Assembly (NCBI GenBank): GCA_017562135.1
Contig: QEYB01000290.1
Coordinates: 1 to 64,000, forward strand
Reading direction: 5' to 3'
Length of the DNA stretch: 64,000 nt
From: Dipylidium caninum
Lineage: Eukaryota; Platyhelminthes; Cestoda; Cyclophyllidea; Dipylidiidae
The notes beneath the pieces are model-generated. The model searched no databases, was not told where the DNA came from, and saw only the letters and a list, made by a program, of their open reading frames with translations. This document shows positions 28,301-37,300 of the stretch, piece by piece; within the stretch, counting starts at the first letter, position 1, and every line of letters starts with the position of its first letter. The translations under genes were made by a program, and so were the position numbers.

Positions 28301-28647
28301 GTCGCCTCAGTGATAATACCGACATTTCACACGGGTCTAACTATAGGTCAGGTGATTACAAATTCATTCCGATATTAGTCTGTTGCCAGTTGTGCACACT
28401 TTTTGGCAGAGAGAATCGGAACTCTGTTCCGTATATCGAGAGTAGGGTAGGCAATTGGGGACACCACAACAACACGACCGGAAATGCTGGTCTAGCCATC
28501 AGGACCTACACCGTCGTACTTCGGGTGCCATGTAGAGTTGGGAGCCCTGATCCACGGTTTGCTGGTCCTCTTTCCCCACCTCGTAAATCTTTGAGCATCC
28601 GAAGTCACTTATCTTGAGTGTAGTGCCTCCATGGAAAAGAAGCATGT
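25325..28647 (-). repeat. Left arm of a 3.3-kb inverted repeat (copy of 35490-38808)
   Basis: The reverse complement of this segment matches 35490-38808 almost base for base over 3.3 kb (for instance the poly-C/G tract at 25600 against 38510, and identical exon and intron sequence of the MAP3K7 3' half). At the outer end similarity stops at 'cctatttg' (25325/38808). At the inner end it stops at 'gcatgt' (28647/35490). The two arms are far more alike to each other than either is to the third copy at 56282-59624 in the segment beyond ~58300. The spacer between the arms is about 6.8 kb and contains NDST and the 5' half of MAP3K7. Confidence 0.95.
25740..28647 (-). pseudogene. MAP3K7: MAP3K7 3'-half fragment (inverted copy)
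   Basis: On the minus strand this carries the MAP3K7 exons from just after the HRDLK loop. Present are the end of exon 4 (28510-28647, with the DFG and APE motifs), exon 5 (about 27893-28055), exon 6 (about 27643-27811, with the SEDPKQRP segment of the kinase C-lobe), and the small linker exons, including one near 26786-26862 and the NDV..WEDFE exon near 25745-25801. It lacks the start, the ATP-binding loop, the catalytic HRD and the C-terminal coiled-coil exon, so it cannot encode a kinase. It begins 16 bp beyond the stop codon of NDST and on the same strand, so read-through NDST transcripts would enter it. At the break it has ACATGCTTC, like the second copy (56283), not the ACAGGCTTC of the direct arm. 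Confidence 0.85.
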
Positions 28648-28663
28648 GGAAGCATATGTATAG

Positions 28664-31600
28664 TCACAAAATGTGAAGCCACTGGGGAATGAGATCGGTG
28701 GCTGAACGGGATCGTTTGGATCGCCAGAAGGGATGTTGCAGGATGAGTGAAGCCAATTCGCGATTGGCCTCATCAAAAAGGGAGGAGGCTTTGCTTTCAA
28801 TGACTGAGTGATTATACACTCGACCCTTGCCAGTGGAGAGGCACCACTGACCCTGAATAAGTGCATCAGCCGTAAACAACCTTCCGGCCTTGATGTAGGG
28901 CCCTCCATTGGCGCAGTAGTAACCCTTTCTAGCGTTTCTCCTGAAGAGGAGGTGAAGGTAGGAATTTACACAATTACAGGTGGCGCATGTCTATGATAAC
29001 TCACACGAGTAATTTTGAGTAGTCGACGTAGGTTGATACGTTTAGAAACTCCTGAATGTCACGCAATACCTGTGGTGGATTGTTTTCCAAAACTTCGGCG
29101 TCAACCAAGAGAATCTAAAATTGGCAGATCCTGTAATTTATCCCTGCACTTACCTGACTAGCTTGGTAGTATTGAAGCCAGTGACGAAGATACATAGAAT
29201 AGGCGCTGGGATTGACGCACTTCACGTGTAATCTATACAGCTGAGCGGCGAGATTTGTGGCGTTGGTATAGGGTGCCGAGGCAGTAGACGCGATAAATGT
29301 GGCCTCTCGCGGGGTAGCAGCTTTTAGTACGTCCCTGAAGGTAAAACTCAATGCGGCTGGTATTTTGTGCGCTCGTTGGTGCTGTGGCATTGGCAATGAC
29401 TTGGTTATTTCGAGAGAAACGAGAAAATCAAACATTAAATGAAGTAGGGAATACGTTTACATGGTACCAGGATAGTGCACGCAGTAAAGGGTCGCGTAAG
29501 ATCACAATAATCTTTGCATTGGGTAAAAGCGCGGCCATTCGCAGAACGGCTAGGTGTGAATCGAAGTAGGTGGCTGACTTCTCGAAATTAATGCCGAAGC
29601 GTGGGTCGGAAAATTGGTCGTTGTAAAAGTTGACACCTTTGTTGTATATATTAGAGTTGCTGAAAAATTGTATTTCCTCGTAGGGCGGATCAGGGAGGAA
29701 GCGGTTTGGTTGCAAATTCGGATGCATTGCCATAAAAGCCAACAATGCAGTCGTACCTAAATGAAAGAAATACGAATACGTAAATGAACACGGGATGAAG
29801 GGTAAACTGGAAGAATGAACAAGGGGTGCGGCATATGTAAAAGCTTAATGGTCTGTTCGAAACTCACCAGTCTTCTGAGGTCCGACTATGACAGCCGCGG
29901 GAAGGCGGCTTCCGCCGGGAACGCATACAGATGGGATCCAGATTGCTTGATGCCTGGCATCAGCACACGGATTGGAATACACCGGTAACGAGGAAGGCGA
30001 CCTCGGTCTTTCCATTGGATTAAAAGCGAGGTGGCGCTCCACGAGACCCCACATCGGCATCCACCTCAGCTCAAGCCTGGTCCACGCTCGCAGAAATGCA
30101 AAACCCCTCTCGAAGACGTATATGGCCAGACGGTCTCGTGCATAGTTTCCAAAATGAGTCATGTAAAAATTAACCTGGCGACACAAATATTTAAAAGTTG
30201 TTTTTAATGTGAAGCTTGGGGTAATTTTAAGAGAGAAGCCATCTCTACCGGCCGAAATAAGAAGGTTTCAAAAAGGTCCCCACCAAAAGCCATATCATCC
30301 AGTCTTCCAATCCCACCGGGGTATGTCTCGCGGTATGTCGTCGTGGTGTACACACCACACACCTGTCTTGGAAGAACCTTAAGGAAAGTGCGAAGAACGC
30401 AAATAAGAAGTGATGCTTCACCACACGCTGGTACACAACTTTACTAGGTATAAAGGCAAACAGTTGTCATGAATACCACAGGGAAAATGCCCATTGTCAA
30501 ATGTAAAGTTGATTGAAAATAGATGAAAACAGTGAGAAACCTGAACACCACAGTAGTTGAATCCACGTCGAAGGTATGGCGGGAAAAGAGAGGGATAAGA
30601 TTCAGTAGATGTGACATTGATGTCCCACACCTCCTTCCAGGCTCGGTAGAGGTATGGCCAAACAGGATACACACCAGAATGATGTGGGGCAACGGCGTAA
30701 CCCTCCACTAGTGGTAGATCCTTCTCCTGGAAAAGTGGAATCAACTTTCGTCTCCCCATGGGATAGCAAGGACATCGAACACAAGTGGGCGAATAATGCA
30801 TGAACACAAGGAACGATAGTAGTCGACGCGAAATCGCAGTTCAGTGTGCATGTGTAGTTCACTTGTAGCGCTCCTAAATAACGCAACACATTTCAACGTA
30901 TGGCATCAGTTTGCCTATGTTTGCGAGGACGATACAGGAGAGCGCCATGAAACAATCAATTTGGTGTTTTTTCCTTGCTCAACGGTCTACTGAAGACCAA
31001 GTGGCTCTCAACAATGATGTTAATGTAACGCACAGAGCGTTGACCCAAGGCAATGCCGAACCCATTTAACAATTATCGGAAAGAAAGGAATGAGTAGTTT
31101 GGCACCTGCCTTAGCGAACGCCTTATTCAATCGAAGTTGTTCGAAGATTTCTGTCTCCGAAAGCAAGTGTGGCTGAAAGTGAGAGTAGGTGTGACAAAAC
31201 CACTTGAAGTGATGCCGATACCCTGCAAAGAATAGATGGAGAGGTGGTGGTTATGGACAGGCCTTCGTCAGAGTGCTGCGTCTGTGACCTCCCATCACTC
31301 ACTAATGAGGGCTTCGTCACCTAGCTGCTCTAGGGGGTCGCCGCCCAGAAAGTTCATTCCTGAGAATCCCAAGTTGAAGGTGAAACCCGGCATTAAGCGA
31401 CGCCAGCGCTCTTGAGTTTCCACCAAATTCTACAACACAGGTGGTATTGAGTATCAAAGGCGATTTCTCGCCTGCCTTTTAATCAGTTAATCCAACACCC
31501 ACGTACCCGCAAATTCATAATGCGGAGACGCACAAGTCAGGTGAAGCGAAATAATCGCAACAGACAGGTGACGCATACTGGTGTGAAGAACAGTATGACA

Positions 31601-33145
31601 TATAGGAAAGAGTAGACGGTTCCTAAGGCATGAAATGTCAGTCACTCTCAACTCTGGACACCGCACCACGGTGCAGCGTCGGGAAACCCAACTTACCTTA
31701 ACATCAGCAGGAGTCATTCGGCTTCCTCGTGGTGCCACGAATATGTCATCGATGTCAATATGGACATATCGTGAGAGACCAAGATCTACAGAGGCACAAA
31801 ATGCAGCACCTCTTTTACTAGCCCTCCTACAACATGTACGTTTTGCGTCCAGTCTCCCCTACCGTATTCCATGACCGCATAACCTTTGAAGAAATGGTGG
31901 ATTGCGTCATGAAGTAGGAGCGAGGTCGACCAGTGTTGTAAAGGCGTATAAGCGAATAGAACCTTCTCGACGCCATCAATTCTACCAACATCTTTCAGTA
32001 CAAGGCTTTGGTAAATTGCCTCACCGCCGCAAACACCAGCTTTATCCTTGTCGCAGTCGATGAATGCACAGCTTCTTCGCTCCAAATCCGAGCCTCGGCC
32101 GGGCGACACCTCCGTGAAAGCCACTGTTTGGAAGGCACTAGCATCCACAGATTCCCTCGGTACAAAGGTGGCCCACGACTCCTTCCATTTACGATCCTCC
32201 ATCATGATGGCCTCTTCAGTCACGCGATTTCGGCGCAATACAGAAGCAAAGTCGGGCAACAAATGAGAAAAGTGCTGTACGGCAAGAGTGACATTATAAA
32301 GCACTTCAGGGTAGGTTTCACGTCGCTGAGAAAAACATCGCGGCGAAGTGCGCTGCCAATAGAGACAAGGTGGTCTCTGTTCCGTTAAATCCCTTTCATC
32401 AACCTGACCGCCACGGGCAACTTGTAGCACGTCACTTTCCTGTGCAAGAAAAAAAACCTCTCGGCGATAGTGTTGGTGCAAACCTCCGAACCAATAGTGG
32501 GTAAGCGGGATCCAACTTCCGAAAATAAAAAAAGGACAAAGTATAGGTCAATCCAGCCGATAGAAACAAAAACCCCATTCAGTATGCCGTTTCATCACAA
32601 CATCAGATGGGCTTTATGGCTGGTTAAAGGAAGTAGACTCACCGCAGCAAAACCCTCATTTCCCACGACACCTTCCAAAATAGATGCATGCGAGAGAAAG
32701 GCAATGACTCCTACATTCTCGGCTCTACAATACCGTACGAGTGCAAGTCTGGCCCTGGCAGGCAGACCGAAGTACACCAAAATATCCTCAAATATGACCA
32801 AATGAAAGGACTTTGCGTTGCTGAGCCGATGTACTTGAGAGGAAAATGACCACGGTCGAAGAATACGGACAACAAGCCGGAGAGATTGAACAACAGACAT
32901 AATGAGTGTAACACCGTCTGAGTTTTGTCTATCAGAAGCGGTCACCAGCAGAACTAGAGGATGTGTGTGGATTTGATGGGGGTTGGCTTAGGGAGGTGAA
33001 AAGGTACATAAGTTCGCAGATTGTGGGGACGGACATGCGGGAGGCGGGTGGAGGGTTCAAGTTCTCTGATAGCGGTGTAGTGCAAAAGTATACATACAGT
33101 CCCTGCGAAACAGACAAGAAGACCAATCTTCCTATTTGGTAACAT
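28664..33145 (-). CDS. NDST: Heparan sulfate N-deacetylase/N-sulfotransferase (first copy, full length)
   Basis: Bifunctional Golgi type II membrane enzyme that removes acetyl from GlcNAc and N-sulfates it in heparan sulfate, using PAPS. I place exons at 32643-33145, 31863-32515, 31697-31785, 31303-31429, 31106-31222, 30541-30726, 30249-30377, 29868-30174, 29461-29756, 29154-29381, 29005-29114 and 28664-28940. The start at 33145 gives a short cytosolic tail and one membrane anchor ([15 protein letters not shown]). Visible motifs are the HIDIDDIFV deacetylase segment, [10 protein letters not shown], the [17 protein letters not shown] loop, an [13 protein letters not shown] 3'-phosphate site and a C-terminal ..GKGR.Y..IPQWL tail. 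Two homopolymer indels break the frame. A G-run near 32979 is one base shorter than in the other copy. An A-run near 32449-32456 is one longer. I judge these probable consensus errors. Its 3' end abuts the inverted repeat. Confidence 0.9.
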
Positions 33146-33600
33146 CAGGAGGAAGCGAAGTGACTCTAAAATACGCAGCAAAAAGAATGAGTTGGCGATG
33201 TCAATTGCATAGCAAGGTGAGGAAAGCGTTCGTCATTAACCGCGAAATTGTATGTCTTGTGCCCCATCCCACGTGTACATTGAAACATGGTAATCAAAAG
33301 GGATCAAACGAAGTACTTAGGTTGCTCAGAAGGATTGCAACTAACCCGCAACGCCAACCACGCCCACGCAGCCAGCCAGCCAGACTACTGGCGCCCAAGG
33401 GGAGACAAGGCCACCAGGGCGAGATTCAGGCTGCGTCAACTAAAACAAGATGGCGAAGGTTCTGTAAAAATGGAGGAGGAAACGGCCCCAGTTTTATTGT
33501 TTCACACACTTCCTTTCATACGACATGCTATTAACTTATTTTGAAGCGAATATAAAGAGTACGAGGCTTAAGTAGGGTGCTATTTCAAAGTTTATGACAC

Positions 33601-33806
33601 CTTTGTCGAAAACGCTGACGATATAAGCTTCTCTTGTAAAATCAGAGACAATCGCGCCACTTAGACCAAGTCTACCCTTGGATCTTGCCACATGCAAATG
33701 TTGGTGCGAGAAACCGTCTAGCATGTACCCAAGAAGGAAGGCTTCCCGCCGTTCGTGTGCGTCTACTCTCTGGCTATTAGAATAAGATGCGGCGACGCGT
33801 TTCTCA
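33601..33806 (-). CDS. Possible exon of an RNase P/MRP p29 (Pop4)-like protein
   Basis: This open stretch is bounded by a plausible acceptor (CCCCTGGTTACAG on the minus strand) and a donor (AAAG|GTGTCA). It encodes about 68 residues ending in HVARSKGRLGLSGAIVSDFT and VSVFDK. The pattern 'hydrophobic-V-x-R-S-K-x-x-x-x-G-L-S-G-I/A-V-x-x-T' is typical of the Pop4/Rpp29 core, which binds the P RNA. I could not find the flanking exons, so this is a tentative family guess. It lies between the NDST start (33145) and the MAP3K7 start (34400). It could also be an upstream untranslated exon of NDST. The second copy (54390-54596) is one base longer in an A-run. Confidence 0.3.
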
Positions 33807-34399
33807 CTGTAACCAGGGGAAGGTGGCACGCGGCTGTGAGCCGGGAATTTTTTCACGAAGCCCGTCTAGTACACGTCGCCTGTCAATAAACAATGTTTAA
33901 TAGGCGACTTGCCCAACAGGTAGAGTAAATTGGTGTGGTAGGAGAAGTGTAACATTTATTAAAATTTTTGCTCTTCGCTCCTTATGATGCGGTTGCGCGA
34001 AGGCTTCGTCCGACTGTTAACAGGCTATTAAGCAGAAGTAGGCTGTACCAAAAACTGGGACGAGCATTGTGCCACCACAAGCAGAGATGCATTATAAACA
34101 TGTTCTCTTGACACAAGAAGGCGCTACACCTCCACATATTACAGTGGACAAGGCGGGAAGCAGACTATGACATATGCGTCACCGTTGTAGTCACTGCAGT
34201 GCTAAATTTGCTCCCGAAGGCTTTTGCACAAAGTGTCTCGGCCTGTAAAATGCTACTGGATTAGTGCTTATTCTAAGACCTATACCTCACTTTGTTTGCC
34301 GGCTGTGCTAATAATTGGCACTTGTCTCGAATGGTTTGAATTGGCTGAGACGCTTCCGAGTGTTCGAGTGCTCATTTAGTTCTCTCACTGCTCAACTCG

Positions 34400-37300
34400 A
34401 TGGAGGCCGGAAAACCAGCTGTAAAGGCGGTAAATAAAGGCCCACAAGGAGTAAAAACCGGCTTATTATTGATAATTAACCATTTGACACGGATCGTTCA
34501 CTTGCTACACCCTTCAGTTGTGTTTATCATGTGTGGGCTTATCTGCCAAACTTCATTCCGTTTTTGCGCGAGTCATGGCACTGTCATCTGTACGCATTTT
34601 GACTTTAGCGTGTTAGTGACAAGAGGAAGGAGTTTTCCCTCCTGGCACACGAAACATGGACAAAATCCACAATGAGGCTGATATTGTGACCGAGTCTAGT
34701 CTCATTGATTTACTATGACCTGCCTAACTCTTATATTAGAACGGAATTTTTTGGGCACTTTTTACGCCGTTCACTTTTCAAATAATTCTTTTCTTTACCA
34801 TAACCAAGCCCTGGCTCAAATGAAATTTATACATGAGTATTGCTCATCCTCATGCAGTTTAACTTTAGCCAGTCAAGCTGTTACTACTTATTCTCATTTT
34901 ACCAGGAGAGAGAAGAGTTTCTAGAATGGGCAGAAAAGGTTAAAACCCTACCCAACATCAGGGAAGAGGATTTCCAGGTAGAGAGCAGGGTGAGTATTAC
35001 GTTATTGCTACGAATATTTATTCTTGAGTCATTCATCTTATTTGGCCCTCTAATTTTTGCTTTAAGAGTGCCTGCGGAGGTGCCTACGGGGATGTATCAT
35101 TCGGTACGTATCGCGGTAAGTTTGCGGTGAAGAAGGATTTCAAACATCTGAAAACTATGCGTGAGCGGATTTATAATTATCGCGAGGCTTACACTCTTGC
35201 CAATTGCAACCACGAAAACATCGTAAAATTCATGGGTGCTGGCCCGAACACAGCAATTAGCGATATCCGCTACGTCGTCCTTGAGAAAGCGACAAATGCC
35301 TCGTTGGCTGAACGTGAGCACGCTTTTATTTTTACGATGCACAACAACACCACTGTCTTTAGTCATCTCTTCTCCCACGATTTACACCATTTGGCACGTG
35401 ATGCTGTGGAACCTGCATCTGGCGGACGGGTTGGAGTACCTGCATTCACTACCCGAACCAATCATCCACCGGGATCTCAAAGCCTCTTAACAGGCTTCTT
35501 TTCCATGGAGGCACTACACTCAAGATAAGTGACTTCGGATGCTCAAAGATTTACGAGGTGGGGAAAGAGGACCAGCAAACCGTGGATCAGGGCTCCCAAC
35601 TCTACATGGCACCCGAAGTACGACGGTGTAGGTCCTGATGGCTAGACCAGCATTTCCGGTCGTGTTGTTGTGGTGTCCCCAATTGCCTACCCTACTCTCG
35701 ATATACGGAACAGAGTTCCGATTCTCTCTGCCAAAAAGTGTGCACAACTGGCAACAGACTAATATCGGAATGAATTTGTAATCACCTGACCTATAGTTAG
35801 ACCCGTGTGAAATGTCGGTATTATCACTGAGGCGACATTCTTACACTTGCGCACTGCTCGTATTAATACTGGAGTGCGAGGTTCCGTTGTGGGACTGTCG
35901 AGTTGGTGTCAGTAGGGCACGGCGTTGTCGGATGCATTTTCGACAGTGCCTCTTGTGACAGGGCAGCCTCCATTTAGTCGAGCACTGTGACGAGGTGACT
36001 GTCGCCATTCTCGCAGGAATTGTCCACTTTGATCCAGGTCAGAGCGGAGGGTGGCGATATGTAAATGTTTTCCCTTCACAGGTAATCGCAAAGAACTTTA
36101 CACGTCGTATTCAGAGAAGGTGGATATCTACAGTTTGACCGTCTCATTGTGGGAAATGCTGACTCGAGTGCTGCAAAGCAATATGAATCCGCAGTGCATG
36201 GACGTTTGTGGTTGCCCACCGTTTCTGCAACAGCTATTTGATTTGTGAGGAAATGTCCATTTTCACATGTGTATCGGTTCCACGAAGGAAAAGTGAAGTC
36301 AGTGGAAGCTTTTGTGTGCATCTAGGGGACTGTCTGAGGATCCGAAACAGCGGCCTTCGGCGTCACAGTTGGTTCGGTTGTTCGACTTCATTGTGAGAAA
36401 GGTGTTCCCACTTAATATATCACAGTTGCGCATCAAATTTGGGACCACGAGCTTCTCCGAACAAGTGCCTACTTATCCCGTTAACTCGCCCTCCGTGAGT
36501 ATTGACAGTTCGCGCAAGTTGTCGTCACGACAAACTACAATTGGCCTGTCCTCCCACCTCTTATCTCACCACTTTTGTTTACTCTAGACCTACTCTCACA
36601 CGGTGAAATCTGCTTGTTTTTGCACTTGCATGAGACGCCCTTGACTTTGTCCTCTCACTCAGATGAGATGAGACAAACAGGCGCCATCCGCCAGTGCTTT
36701 TAAGTAGACTAACGCACCACTTGACCACATAAGGCTGACCACCACTCTCTGCTGACTTGCAGGTCGGGCAGCACACTTACCAGGCTGACGAGGTGGCGAA
36801 TGTGAGGACTTGTGTACGTTGTTCCCACTTCTCTTTCTCTATACTCTGTCTGCCAGGTGAAGAATAACGTCTAGGACGGTGCATTACCAGTTCTTCAATG
36901 AGTTTGTTATCGATGTTCAAGGCGACTAGGGAGGGTTCGTAGGCTCCGACAAGCTTTTGTGAGCCCCCAAGCTGACCTCATATTAATTGACACTTCGGTG
37001 AATAGATTATCGACGCCTGCTTTGCCTCCCTTGACAGTATATTTTGACAACTGGCCAAAGATGTTAGACTGAGTGCTCCCTCAAGTGCCCTCGGTCTGTG
37101 AGGCACTTGAGCAAGGCAAAGGCGGGAAAAGCTGAGGTGGTGTTGGCAGTCATGCTAAAGGGGAAGGGGTTAGGAGAAAGGGGTTCTCGTGTGGATTTAA
37201 CCAGTGACAGCAAAATATGAATATTTCCTCTATGCCTCCCTCTGCCTTTCTTCCTCTTCTACTCCGAAGTCTGATACCTTTGAGAAGTGCACTTTGCAGC

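Noticed and set aside
31786..32388. Plus-strand frames opposite NDST (e.g. 32008-32388) and opposite the inverted arms
   Set aside because: They are antisense shadows of NDST or MAP3K7 exons and are repeated only because the DNA is duplicated.
33136..33534. Plus-strand 132-codon frame overlapping the NDST start
   Set aside because: Antisense to NDST exon 1, of Arg/Gln-rich low-complexity character, and no family recognised. Its identity in both copies reflects the duplication.
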